DNA of 64,000 bases. Origin: Endothia cerciana (taxonomy: Eukaryota > Ascomycota > Sordariomycetes > Diaporthales > Cryphonectriaceae). Position 1 is the first letter of the stretch. Every line of letters starts with the position of its first letter. The stretch covers positions 95,762 through 159,761 of the forward strand of contig JALRMH010000066.1 of the NCBI GenBank assembly GCA_026119935.1, given 5' to 3'. The notes under the pieces are model-generated. The model was given only the letters and a program-made list of their open reading frames with translations. It was not told the origin of the DNA and made no database searches. A program made the translations under genes and the position numbers. Below, in pieces: positions 47,362 through 59,631 of the stretch.

Positions 47362-49235
47362 ATGGGCTCTCATTCCGACCCAAGTCCTCCCTGGAGAAGG
47401 CTCGACGTGGGCGTCATCGGCGGCGGAATTGGTGGCATGGCAGTTGCTATTGCTCTTCGCCGGGCTGGCCATATCGTCACAGTCTATGAGCGTAATGATT
47501 TCGTGGGGGAGGTCGGCGCTTCAGTATCATGGTAGGTATTCTAGCTCATGGATTTCCCTTTGAAATTGTGTCCGGCGCGATTGTTTTCGGTCTGTGACGA
47601 CTAAGTTCGTCGCCTGGAGGCCTGCTCAGAGCCACCAAACCCCCGGGCCGGGGAAATATCCCCAGGACATCCATTATTCTTACTGTTTCCCCCCAGAGGA
47701 AGTATATAGCCACTCTAACGATACGATAGCGCTGCAAATGGGTCCCGCTGGCTACATGAGTGGAACGTTGACGTTGAGAAAGGCGACCCTGTCGTCCTGA
47801 AGAGTCTCATCAACAGGGATTGGAAAACAGGGGAGCCACTCAACGTGTATAGCCTCCACGACTACCGAAGCAAATGGGGTTTCGAATACTATATGTTTCA
47901 CCGCCAATACATGCACGCAATGTTGAAAGACAACGCGTTGCAGAAGGAGGGAGAGGGAGAGCCTGTGAGACTGTGCGTGAACCACAAGGTAAGAAGATTA
48001 TACTACTATCTACCGGAGCCTTATTCGAACATTTTGACTCATTGACCGAATTAGTGTGAAAATCTTGACATCGAAGCTGGCACCATCACCTTTGCCAACG
48101 GTCACACGGCGCAGCACAATCTGATCGTCGGCGCCGATGGGATTGGCTCTGTAGTCCGCAAGCTTATCGGTCTCAGCCCCGAGAAGAAGCCAGCGGACTC
48201 TTCCTGCCTTCATGCCAATGTGCGAAGGGAAGACGTCAAGCGTCTGGGTCTTGTCGACTACTCTGCGAATGCGGCTCTGGAGTATTGGGGTGGCCAGGAG
48301 GGCAAGTGGGACAAGATCGTGCTTAGCCCGTGCAATGGCGGCGACCTGTTGTCCTATTATTGCTTCTTCCCACGCGAAGCAGGTGACTACACCAGCCAAA
48401 GCTGGGGCGGTGAGGACCGCCCAGTCGAGGATCTCCTGGCTCCTTACCCAGAACTGGATAAGCAGGTGAAGGATCATCTCGCTATTGGTATCGAGATCCA
48501 GCCTTGGCGACTATGGGTGCAGTCAGTCCGAACTCCCGAGATTGCTTCATCTGCATATGTTGAGTCCTAACATCTCTCAGCCAACCGTACCCATACATCA
48601 TCAACCACACGACATGCTTGCTTGGCGACGCAGGCCATCCGGTTTGTCTCTCCGTCCTGTTGATGTGCTCCGTGAGTGCCGACTGACTTCTTCGTTTAGA
48701 TGTTTCCTCACCAGAGCCAAGGCGCCTGTATGGCCATCGAGGACGCTGCTGCCCTGGGAATATTATTTAGCAAACCCTATCTTGACGGCGATGTTGCTGG
48801 GACACTGCGGGTCTATCAAGAGGTGCGGTTGCCTCGAGCCACCAAGGTACAAGCTGCGGCGGCAAAAGCTGCCTATAACATCAATGAGCGGATTGGTAGG
48901 CCAGATGACCCTGATTATATGTTGTTTACATCCTTTCTTACTAAGTGTACGTCTTAGGCTTTTCAAGCAACACCGACTTCAAGGGTTACAAGGTTGAAGA
49001 TGAGAAGAGGAAGCTGACCGTTGAGGAGATGAATGCGTGAGTCAATCTATTTGGCCATGTCTTCCACAGACAGCTCGCCGTAAGTAGTCTGCTAACCTCT
49101 TCACTCAGCTATGACATGTACAAGGACATCGAAGAGAGCTTGGCGAGGCAAAGACACGTGCTATTCACAGACAAGTTCATCAATGGGCTCCCAGTGGGTC
49201 TGAAGATGTCCAATGGTGTGACAGTCGGGGAGTGA
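47362..49235 (+). CDS. FAD-dependent monooxygenase, salicylate hydroxylase type
   Basis: Seven exons, 47362-47531, 47730-47988, 48055-48521, 48581-48641, 48700-48895, 48958-49036 and 49109-49235, give 452 aa. The FAD motif GVIGGGIGGMAVA is near 18-30. Splicing across intron 1 restores SAANGSRWLHEW. VGADGIGS is the DG motif, and LLGDAGHP is the GD motif that binds FAD ribose. QSQGACMAIEDAAALG closes the class A flavoprotein fold. Such enzymes hydroxylate phenolics, with or without decarboxylation. In this setting it could supply the catechol- or hydroxyquinol-type substrate for the dioxygenase. The C-terminal tail is hydrophilic and short. Confidence 0.9.
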
Positions 49236-50587
49236 CGAGAGCACCGAGACAAGAGTTGTTATTCATAAAACGACCGGTATATCGGAAACATACTTCTCCT
49301 CTAGTCCGTTAAAGGCATGTTGATGATCTGTACTGCCACTGAGGTCTTTGTTACCTTTATGAAGTTAGTTAGATATACTTTCTTGTAGAACTAGTGCGAA
49401 TAATTGTTGTTCTCTCTCTTTTAGATGAGCATCTAGGTCCTCAGTATGCAGAATAGAAAACAGATAATTCCAGAATTATTCGAGAGTCGTGCTAGGCGAG
49501 GATTCTGTCTCTTCCCGATCCAGGAGTTCCTCAAGAAAAGGAAGCACTATGTGGCAGGGAAGAGGGGTGTCAGGTGATATAGCGACTAACAGCAGGCTAT
49601 TCCCCCCCCCCCCCTCCTGCAGCTACGGCTGCTCCTTTCCCCTGCCACGGTTATATAACCGTGGGAGCTTTGCTAGCTAGATCAAGAGAAACCAGACAAC
49701 CGTACACACTTTACTGAAGAGCCCACTGGCACTTCCACACACTGGCCTTAGAGGCTGCATCATCCCTCCCTGATTAATTGCTACATTTATCTCAACACTG
49801 GGTTGAGCGGTTAGCATACCGACATGACGAGGCCCCAGCTCTTCATAAGTCGTAGATCTTGTCTCAATTTTGCAACACAAATTAAGAATCACTGTCAAAT
49901 AAGAAATAATACTCATTCGTATTATCCTTTTCCGGAGTTACTTGTCTTGAAACCTCGCAGAGAGTTTGGCGTTATTAGACTAATTCTTACCAATTTCCCA
50001 GTCCCATTTTCCAGTGAATTGCATCGATTTCCCAGTGGCTCTTAATTAAATCCCTTAGTTGGATTTCCTAATTAGATTTTTTCATTGTGTACGGAAGTGG
50101 TCGCCGCCACGGTCAATAGCATAAGTGACTGCTCAGGGTAATCAGAGTAGTTCTGAGGGGAATATCTCGAGTAAGATTGAAGCCGCGTTGCCCCATCCCC
50201 CTCTTGCTTCTCGATAGTAGGAGAACTGACGAGGAGTGCACACCGTAAAGCGTTTATTTTTAACTGATAGTAGATTCAAGTACGAATTTGACGCTAAATA
50301 GACCCCAAAGTCCTAACATTTGTGCAACCATCGTGGTTGCCCGTAGGGATTCCGCTGCGGACTTCAGGGCTGGCGGGATTCCACGGTGGGGCTGACAGAG
50401 GCGTGGAATTCCACGAAATAGCCTTGAGTGGCATGTGTTTATCTCAAGACATTAAATCAATGCTCGTCATACCTATCCTTTTCAACCAAGCGCCGTCAGA
50501 AATATCCATTCCACCGAGCGCGTCAACTGCCAATGTAGGACACTCTACAATTCCTTCTTTGCCTGTACACACTAGACCATCTCAAGA
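49236..50587. other. intergenic region with AT-rich core
   Basis: About 1.35 kb. It holds a 13-C run (49602-49614), an AT-rich part around 49840-50090, and near its right end symmetrical motifs in the reductase promoter, listed separately. No gene was recognised. Confidence 0.5.
50378..50415. promoter_or_regulatory. paired ATTCCACG sites with 14-bp palindrome
   Basis: ATTCCACG occurs at 50378-50385 and again at 50408-50415, exactly 30 bp apart. The second copy is half of the perfect palindrome CGTGGAATTCCACG (50402-50415). CCACGGTGG (50381-50389) is itself symmetric. TCCGCTGCGGA lies just upstream at 50351-50361. The group is 170-240 bp before the reductase start, as expected for dimeric regulator sites. 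Confidence 0.4.
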
Positions 50588-51641
50588 ATGACAGTCATCC
50601 AAAAAGTCGCCATATTTGGCGTAAGCGCTTCACTCTCCTCTCCAGAATCACAACTAATAACCGACACAGGCGTCAGGCAACTTCGGCGCTCCCATCACAG
50701 CCGCCCTCCTCAAGGCGGGCTTTGATATAACCATTCTCTCGCGCGCCGAATCGAGCTCTGACTTCCCGCCAGATATCCCCGTGCTCAAGACCTCATATAC
50801 CCTCGCAGCCCTTACTGTGGCCCTGAAAGGCCAAGACGCTGTGGTCAACGTCATAAGCACCGCAGGCAGAGACGTACAGAACGTCATCACTGATGCCGCT
50901 GTGGCCGCGGGCGTGAAGCGACTGATTGTCAATGATTTTGGCTGGGGGCCCGACATTAAAGGCCTGCCTGAGTTTGGAGATGTCCACGGCACACGTGTCG
51001 CGCAGTGGGAGTACGCGCGGGACAAATGCAACTTGAATGAGACATTTACGTGGACGGGAATCAGTACTGGAAATCCTACGGATTGGGTGAGTTACGGGTG
51101 TCTCATTCTATCTCTTCCTGCAGTGGGTTTATGCTGAGACCTGGTTGCTCTCTCTGTCTGTCCCTCCCTCAAGGCCATGACAAAATTTCCAACCATGGGT
51201 TTTGATATCACGAACTCGTCGGCGATCATCTACGACCAGGGCGAGGAGTACTTCACGGGCACGACGCTGCAGGGGATCGGCCAAAGCGTTGTGGGTGTCC
51301 TGCAGCACCCTGATGAGACAGCGAACAGATCCGTGAAGGTCATGTCCATCATGGCCTGTCAAAAGGAGCTTCTGCAAGCCTTCAAAAGAGCCACAGAGAG
51401 GAAATGGGCCGTTGAACATTCTACGACGAAGGCCCTGATGGAACGTGGTCGCGCGAAGCGCCGCGATGGCGACAGTGGGTGGATTCTGGATCTGGTTGTC
51501 GCTCAGCTGCTTGAGAAGGGCCAGGGGCGTTGCGTCGTGGCGCCCTCGAGGGGGGAATCGGACTCTGATCTGCTCGGCGTGGTAGCTGAGACTGCGGAGC
51601 AGGTTGTATCGAAGGCCCTCGGGCTGCAGGATATGTTCTGA
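50588..51641 (+). CDS. NmrA-like / isoflavone-reductase-like NAD(P)-binding protein
   Basis: Three exons, 50588-50620, 50670-51086 and 51174-51641, give 305 aa. Intron 1 splits the cofactor motif: VAIFG joins ASGNFGAPI to give GxxGxxG at about 11-17. AVVNVIS and RLIVNDFGWG follow as in PCBER/isoflavone reductase-like atypical SDRs. The C-terminal domain includes an ILDLVVAQLLEKG helix. Members reduce phenylpropanoid-like or other double bonds or act as redox sensors. This one lies at the right edge of the block and may reduce an intermediate. The substrate is unknown. Confidence 0.88.
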
Positions 51642-54581
51642 TTCCCTCGAAGAGGCCAACAGTCTCTGCCGAGTGCTGATAAGCCAGGCAGTGGTGGGCA
51701 ACACGGCAGCGGTAGTGGGATTGCAAGCACGTCTTTTATATCGCAAGTAGTGGTGGGGAGGAGACTTACCCCCGTGAGTCCTTACTTGGCCGCAGATCAT
51801 GGGAAAGGTGAAGAGATGGGCTGTCGTCGACATGTTCAAGAGGACGTCACAATCCTCAGCCGTCACCATCACGGCATGAAACCACCGACACCTATCACTC
51901 ACATTGCACGAAGCCTGCGTGGACACTCAATACCCATCAAGCTTCCGTTGCACAACGCACACCGGGCGCTCAAGCTAGAACAAGCCCCGAAGTTTATTGC
52001 CCATGGCGATCTCGTAGTTTCTCTCCTAAGCCCTGCCAACCTCGGGCGACGCGCATCAGACCTCCATGGCCAGGAGCTTCCGGCCCTAACATTGTCTGTC
52101 GAAGGGTCGACAGAAGCCTGGTAGCAGTGAGCAGTCCGCTGCCTTCCCAGATGCGGTAGTAACTGTCCAACTGTGGGGCCAAATGACCGCCGACTCATTA
52201 CATACTAGGACAGTGTAGGAGCTCGGTATAATGGCGGGGGATGAAAAATACACCACCTCACAATATTGTGCAATTGGGGGGGCCCACATCCCCGGCAATG
52301 TGGTGTGCCCTACAAAGTTGCGGTTGGCAGGTAGAGCATGGACGCAGGCCTGCGGGCGGCCGACAGAAACCAGAAACCAACGCGTTGCACTGCCCTCTCC
52401 CTCACCGTGGCGATGCCCTCCTTAATAAGTCCACTCTCTGTGCGCATGAGGTTGGTCCACTTTTCTTCCACATCCAGTAGGGAATGGACGTCAAGCCAGG
52501 GCGGGATCCCTGCCGTCCATCTTCTACCGGCCCTTTGAAACATCGCCCATGGTCGATGCGGTAAGACTCCGAGGTCGTGCTGGTTCGCATGAATCTGACC
52601 TACCCCGACGACCTGCTAGGACTCTGCCGGAGATTTTGCGAGCGAGGCATGAGAAGGTAATTAGAGACTCGAAGGGCGGCACTCCAGCCCACAGGTAGGT
52701 AGGTGGGTCTACGCAAGGTGACGGGCTCCCCTGCTTAGATCTAATCGGGAAGATGGGATGATGCACGGATCTATCGGTGGCCCCTTTTCTCCCGCTGTCT
52801 TTGAAGTTGACCTCAGCCTGGAATCTGTGCCTCCTCGTGCCGGTCACACCACTGATCAGGTCTCGCCGCCGGGGTTTTGAGCGCTTGGTGCCGGCACGGT
52901 GAACCACTCGATACAAGCCTACACTTGATGCCGAGTTGCTGCGTCCTAGGAAGCGCAGCGTTGACGGTTGGTATTCTCTTTTCTTTCATGCTTCACTCGT
53001 CGACGAAATGTACCGGCCGGTGGGGCATCCAGAGCGTATGCAGGACGCTGAAAGAGACCGTTGCCTCGAAAGTGGAACTTCGGGATATTGCTAAAGATAA
53101 AACTCATCCACAACTTATCAACGTGACATAAATTCCCGGTGACCGTAAGTGTTGGAGCGCTGTTTAACCCACTATAGTATAGCATTGCCCACGTTAATTG
53201 CTCGACATGCAACGGCGCAGGATTCAGGGTTTCCGCCGGCACGTCTCCTCGACGTCAGTTCACCCCATGTTCGAGGTGTTGTGAGGTATGCTTATGCGAT
53301 CCTCTCCCAAGAGGCCGGAGAGTGATGCTAATGATCTGCGCGTCCCGAACGGTTGGGGGGAGGATTTGGCCTGCTCATTAGCGGTGCCGAGCGTAATCCT
53401 GAGGTGTACAAGTCCTGCACGTCACCCCCACTCGAAAACTACCGTGATAATTATTTTATTTTATTTTATTGGCGAAACAGATCCGCACACCTTAAGCGGG
53501 CTTTGACTCACTCCATAATGCCTCCTTCATCAGAGGTCTGCCGAGGATAGTTCGCCCACACTCTGGTTCGGCAACGATGGAGGGGGCGCTCCTCGTCCCT
53601 TGATTGGCCATTGTCTGGAATTAATTATAGGCCTCCGCCCAGCCGGTGCCAGGCATGGCTCTCCTCAGCCCGGGGAGAAAGGGGGGCCTGGGAGTCCAGT
53701 GGGCAAGGGGGCCCCGTGAGCAGGGGGGCTGGTCATTAGTGGTTTACTCGAGGTTGGGCCACGCCAGGCAAGGGCCGGACGGCGGGCTGAGGCTGGACTG
53801 CACTTCTCTACCATACTATGGGGGGAGTAGCTGGCTGTCCGTACCTTGATGTACAACCTGCTATAGGCCGCCACAGGCAATGCGAGACTCCTCCCAGCCC
53901 AGAAAGATGTACGCAAGGATGCCGGGCCCGAAACCTCGTCAACCCCCCCCCCCCCTCTCCTCCTCCTCCCACGCAAGGGAAATCGATGCTCACCATCGTG
54001 GGTGCAGGGTGGTTTGGGGCAGAGACAGGGACTAAGACTACTGCCCTTGCCGCATGTTTTGTTTCTTCGCTTTCCTCGTGGTTTCAACCACCCGGATCTT
54101 CTCCTTCACCGTCAACTGTGTTGTAGCCGTTTCACTCGCTTCTCATCCGGTCGCCGCCCAGTCGCCACCATATCCTTTCCGACCTCGATCTTCCTTTCCG
54201 GGCAGTGAGAGTCCTCCACCCTGCCCTCTAGAATATTTATACTACACCTCCGCTGTGGTATGCCTCACTCGTGCAAGTGAGCCGACACGCCGCACGGGAG
54301 ATGGAAAGCCGTTCAGGGGCGCCCAGCGAGAAAGACTCTTCACGGAGCCAGGCACGAAATGGCGCGATCCCCACGATCAGGAGGCATGTCGAACTTGTCC
54401 CGGCTTGAGAAGCCTCTCTGCCCTGATGCGCTGACATGGAATCTGTAGGGTGGACCCGTCCCTCTCGGGCTCATTAGCACGAGCACCACCCTCCCGTGCC
54501 TCAGAACGTAGACAGACAGGAGAGTCGTCGCAACCCGAGGCGCAGCAACCGCCGCCCTCGCGGCGCGGCCGAAAGGGCTTC
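51642..54581. other. long gene-poor region
   Basis: About 2.9 kb with no supported gene. It contains ATTTT-type repeats near 53450-53470 and a 13-C run followed by a CTC-rich stretch (53943-53970). The last ~150 bp are in frame with the downstream membrane-protein gene but lack an ATG, so its leader or a further first exon may lie here. Confidence 0.5.
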
Positions 54582-57038
54582 ATGATGTACTGGCCGTTCC
54601 AGAGCATCGCGACGGACACGCTCTCCATCTTCACCTCGCCCGCGCCGGAGCTCTTCCGCCGCGCGACGTGGCAGCCGCCCAAGCCCTACGACTACGACGA
54701 CGACGACAAGGACAGCGCGGCCAGCACCCGGCGGGGCAGCACGCTGATCCCGGACTACGTGGTCAACTTCATCCGGGGCGAGACGCCCGAGAGCGTCGCG
54801 CGGCGGAAGCAGAACGGCGGGAACCGGGGCATGCGGGCGGTGGACATCACGCACCAGCACAAGCCGCAGCGGTCGCACATGGCGCTCATGATGCGCGCGG
54901 AGGACGTGGAGGGCCCCGCCGCGGGCAGGGAGGCCGATGCGCACAGCCACATGACGGGGACGAGCACCACGACGGAGCTGCAGCAGATCCTGCCGGACGG
55001 CCAGAAGACGCGCGGCGGGTGGAGGAGGGTCACGACCGGGTGGCGGAGCGGGGTGATGCTGAACCTGCTCCTGATACTCGCCATCCTGATCACCGGGTTC
55101 GTCTGCCTGGTGACCGCGGGGACCAAGGTCGGGTTTCTGGTCGGCGGCGTGGATCTGTTCACGGGGGGCTGCTCGACGGCCGCGGGTGTCAACTGGGGCC
55201 TGCACGCGCTGATCAACGTCGCGGTGGTGGTCTTGATAGTCGGCGCCAACTACGTCTTTCAGGTGCTGAGCAGCCCCGAGCGGACGGAGCTTGCGGGGGC
55301 GCACGAGAACAAGAAGTGGCTGGAGATCGGTGTCCCTTCTGTTCGGAACTTCCGGCACATCGGGCGAGGGAGGGCTCTTCTTGCCATGGTCCTACTGGCC
55401 GTGGCGGTTGTGACCCAGATGATGTGGGTTTCCCCCCCTCATCGCGGCATCTTAGACGCCATCATAAGCTAAACCGGCCGCAGATATAATTCCCTAATAT
55501 TCACCACCACGACGGCCCTGAGCTACAACCTCATCGCCGTCAAGCCCTCCTTCCTCACCGGCGCCCAGTTCAGCAACGCCTCCTCGTCCAACGGTGCCGG
55601 GCTCTCCCGGGCGGAGCTGCTCGGCCTGCAGAACCTTGCCAGCGGCGACCAGCTCACCAACCTCACCACCGCGGCCTGTGTCGATACCCTCACCAGCATC
55701 TTCAGCTCGGAGTACTCGGACGTGCTCCTCGTCCTCGCCACCGCCTCCTCACAGTCCACGTCCGACAACTCCCTCGTCGCAACAGCCCGCGCCGGCATCG
55801 GCGCCAGTCCCGCGTCAGACCTCGCCTCCACGACATCCTCCGGCAGCCAGATCATCGTCGACGGGTCATCCGTCTCCTACTGCCTTGCCCAGCGCGACCC
55901 CGCGTCCGATGCGACCTGCACCGTCAACCTCAACGCGGCCGCCCTCGCGGCCATCCTCGGGCTCAACCTGCTCACCCTGCTCCTCACGGGCGCGACGCTC
56001 CTCCTGCGCCGCTTCGACCCCCTCGTCACCCTCGGCGACGCCGTCGCCTCCTTCCTCCGCGACCCGGACCCGGCAACGCGCGACAACGCCCTCGTGACGC
56101 GGGAGAACCTCCGCCTGGGCCTGGGCGGGTGGGGGTTCACCGAGGGCAAGTACTGGTCGCCCACGCGCACGCCCTTCTGGCTGTCCGCGCCGAGCATGGC
56201 GCAGTGGGCCGCCGCGGGGTTCTGGTGGCTCGCGACGGCGGCGCTCGTCGCCGGGGCCCTGGTCTTCACCGTCATCACCGGCGGCGCCGGCCACGGCCTC
56301 AGCCGCTTCGGCGTCGCGAGCCCGCAGACGACCTATCTCGCCCACGGCGCCACCGCCACCGCCACCGCCATGCCGGCCGTGGCGCTCGCGGTCGTCGCGT
56401 CCGCCCCGCAGGTCCTGCTGGGGGGCCTCTACCTCAGCACCAACGCGCTGCTGACGGCCTTCTTCCTCTCGCGCGAGAGCTGCCTGTACGCCCTGCTCCC
56501 CGGCGGGCGCGACGCGCCCCGGCCCCTCCGCGTCAGCGCGGACCCGGCCGGGCTCCAGGCCACCAGCCTCTACCTGACCCTCCCGCGGCCCGTGTCGTGG
56601 GCGCTGGCGGTCTGGTTCGCGGCCATGGGCTTCGTGCTCTCGCAGGCCTGCTTCGTCGTCTCGGTGGCCTCCCCGTCGGGCGGCTCCTCCTCGTCCTCCT
56701 CCCACCTCCGGGGCGTCGGCCTCAGCGGTACCGCGCTCCTCGTCCTCCTCGCCATGCTCGTCGTGCTCGTCCTCGCCGTGGCGGCGGCGGGCCTCCAGCG
56801 CCTCCCGGCGGCGGAGATGGCCGACGGGCGCGCGACGGGCAACCCCCTCGCGCTCGAGGGCGGGAGCTGCTCGGCGGCCATCAGCGCGCGGTGCCACCGC
56901 GTGCCGGAGGAGACGGACGTCTGGATGGACGAGGTGCTCTGGGGCGTCGTGGCGGAGAGCCGGGATGGCGTCGTGGGCCATGTCACGTACTCGGCGAGGG
57001 GGGTCGGGGAGCTGGACGGGAACCGTCGCTACATCTAG
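54582..57038 (+). CDS. DUF6536-type multi-pass membrane protein
   Basis: Two exons, 54582-55423 and 55484-57038, give 798 aa. The GTGGGT...GCAG intron joins TQMM(I) to YNSLIFTTTTALSYN in phase. After a ~150-residue cytosolic N-terminus with an acidic DYDDDDKDS stretch comes GWRSGVMLNLLLILAILI, then two further helices with GCSTAAGVNWGLH between them. This is the pattern of the fungal DUF6536 domain. Exon 2 adds a large Ser/Thr-rich loop and five to six helices. The function is unknown. The GC-rich third positions create long false frames on both strands. No in-frame ATG exists for at least 130 bp upstream, so the N-terminus could be longer if another exon is present. Confidence 0.85.
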
Positions 57039-57767
57039 CTGGGGGGGAGGGTTAGGTCTGACAGCGTTTTGAGCGTGTGATACCCCTGTGGGATGTGTCT
57101 TGTCCTTGATCTTTTTTTTTTTCCCTTCCTTTTCCTTCCGTAGATCTCTCTAGGGAGAGCCGGTCGGGCGCGTGTTTTCTCAGTCGGAGGATTGGATACA
57201 TGCTTGGCTGATGAATCTCTAGTGCGGCGCACGAGCTGGATATAGGCAGGAAATGACGGGTTCGACGATCCCAGTTGGGTCGGTGTTCTTGAGCGACATT
57301 GCGGATTGATACCAGCTAAGCATAGAATAATGATCAATGAGCACACACACAGCGTGGTAAAGTAGCCTTTCTGGATGCATTCTATAATTTGATCACCATG
57401 CGCAGTTGGTGTAAGCTTGGCGTGCCCGAACGATGACTAGCCACTCGCGGCGGGTGAATGTTGGGCAGTCTGCTTTAACCTTGCCCCCCCCCCCCCCCGT
57501 TGCCCACTTGAAATCTTGCGGAAGCTCTCAAAATACTCGCGCAGAAGCGCCATATAATGCTCTGCCACTCACCAAACCAAATCGTCCAAAGGTATCGAAA
57601 AATGTCAGGGCTTGTCGCAGATGATGAATGTGCCGTGTCCTGTATGCCCTAAAACGCCCCGTGTATATCTAATATATAAAAAGAAGAAGAAAAATTAAGA
57701 ATATGCAAAATCTCGCCGGCGACAGGGGACAATGTCTCTTCCAACTCGCGGACATCCATGGGAGCGA
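57039..57767. other. convergent 3' intergenic region
   Basis: About 730 bp between two convergent membrane-protein genes, with T-rich DNA near 57110 and a 15-C run (57484-57498). No gene was seen. Confidence 0.5.
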
Positions 57768-58825
57768 TTAGGGCTCGATGGGGTCCTCGAGGAAATTGTA
57801 CCCGTCGTCTTCTGGTGGCAGGAAGTAGGCTGATACCCCCAAGCCACCAACCAGAAGCGCGGCCACGCTAGCACTGACCGTGCAAAGGATCCAGGAGGTG
57901 TCGAGTTGCCAGCCGGGCACGGAGAAGTACTCGTCGTTGTCAAAGAGGAAGGACTGTAACAGCGATGGTGGTTAGCATTTATCTGGGCCTCGAGGCGAAT
58001 GATCCTGAAGGTGAACAAGGAAGCCCCGTCTGTGGGACAATCGCCTCTCCGCAATGCAGGCAAAAAGACGAAGGCACACCAACATACCACGAGGCCCATG
58101 GCGGCGAATTGTGCGACGGATACCGTCACCAGCAGTACGCTCAGAACCTTCCAGCCATACTCGCGTTTGACCTTGCCGCCCCCAATCGTGATGACGAAGC
58201 ACACCAGCGTGGCGAGCTCGGCGATGGTCGCGAAGCTCATGAGGAAGCCGCTCGTCCTCCACATGGAGCAGAAATACCTGTCCTCGGGATCGCAATCCCT
58301 TTCCGTGTCGGGAAAATGTCGACATGGGCTGTCTGGGAGGGCCGTGTTGCAGTAGTGGTGTAGACCGAGGTGTTGGGAGTAGGTCTTGTGGCCGCCCCGG
58401 ACCGGGACGTCCATGCTGACCCAGTGGGGGACCAGGATGGCGGCGAGGGTCATTGCCGATGCTGATTGTTGGAGGTCAGGTTAGCCATGGGATGCTTCTC
58501 GCATGCGGGGATCCTTCTTGCGACACATGGCGAGATCCACGCCGCCGACAGGAGGGACTGTGTTCCGCGACCCCATCTCCCGCCCGAATTGGCGGACGCC
58601 CAGGGACACTCCAGATGCCAGCCAGCCCCAGCAATCAATCACACAGCCTGCCCCTCGCACCCGCAGGTGTGTTGTCGGGAGCGGGGACGAGCTGAGGCTG
58701 GGGTGCGAGTCGACGATGACGACATGGCAGGTAGCAACTCTATAAGGAACTGGGGAAGCGTGTTTCGCAGACGTACCGGCAATGAAGATGGCCAAGGAGG
58801 CGCCGTAGACTGATAATCGCGTCAT
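57768..58825 (-). CDS. small four-TM membrane protein (claudin/Sur7-like topology, fungal)
   Basis: Three exons, 58825-58777, 58461-58088 and 57953-57768, give 202 aa. MTRLSVYGASLAIFIAGA starts TM1. A Cys-rich extracellular loop follows (HYCNTALPDSPCRHFP, CDPEDRYFCSMWRTSGF). TM2, TM3 and TM4 come next; the last is reached through an FLFDNDEYF segment. The short tail ends FLEDPIEP. The topology and loop cysteines resemble claudin-like fungal proteins, and close relatives exist widely in ascomycetes without a clear role. Intron 1 is long for this window (315 nt). Confidence 0.82.
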
Positions 58826-59586
58826 GATCCCGATCCGATCGGTACAGTAGATGGAGGCCGCTGCGATACCTCCGTCAAGGGCAGTGGTGGTGTCTGTGTA
58901 GTGTCGTGTGGAGTGACGGAGGGGGAAAAGGTGGCAGGTTTCATATGAGCTGCTGCAGTACCTCCTCCTAGGCTTCCCAAAGGTCGGCCCGGGTGGGTGG
59001 TGGTGGTGGGTGCTACCGTGCTGTGCCGCTGGCTGCTCACCGACCAAGCTCGGATCTTGGCAGGTCGCGGAGCCCCAGCAGACGGGTTGCGTTTTCTGGC
59101 TGCCTGCCGTGCTGCTGCTACGCAACCATAATAGTGTACATAGTAGTACTGCCGTACATAGTTACACCGCTTACAGTACCTTCACACCAGGGCCAGGCCC
59201 TTGCCTCCCCCACATCTCGACAACCTCCTGGTCCTCACCACACACTGGGCTCTAGTCTTCCCTTGTTTTGTTCTGTTCTGCCTTCTTTTGTTCCTCTTCC
59301 CTTCTTCTCTAGATCCAACGTACCCAACCCCCCCCCCCCCCCAGCGACCCTTCCTGGCCTTCAAGAGCAGGACTCGAGTGGCTACGAGGACCTTCAGGTC
59401 CTTTGAGTGGTGACAGGTACCCGGGAAGGAGGGGGCTCGACTGCTATGGCATACAGTACTATGTAGTATGCTCGAGTCTCTACAGCACGTATCGAACCCA
59501 CCATAGCTTGAGGCACTTCCCGGCGACCCTGCCCCTCCGATTCGGAAGGTCGACCAACTGCGGACAACCGCGGCACGCGCCTGACC

Positions 59587-59631
<45 letters not shown>

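Noticed and set aside
54668..55489. 273-codon alternative plus frame in the DUF6536-type gene
   Set aside because: Composition bias only; the frame with transmembrane helices and correct splice phase is the real one.
55866..56981. 371-codon minus-strand frame over the DUF6536-type gene
   Set aside because: Arg/Glu/Ala-biased shadow produced by GC-rich third codon positions; the plus strand has a clear membrane-protein frame.
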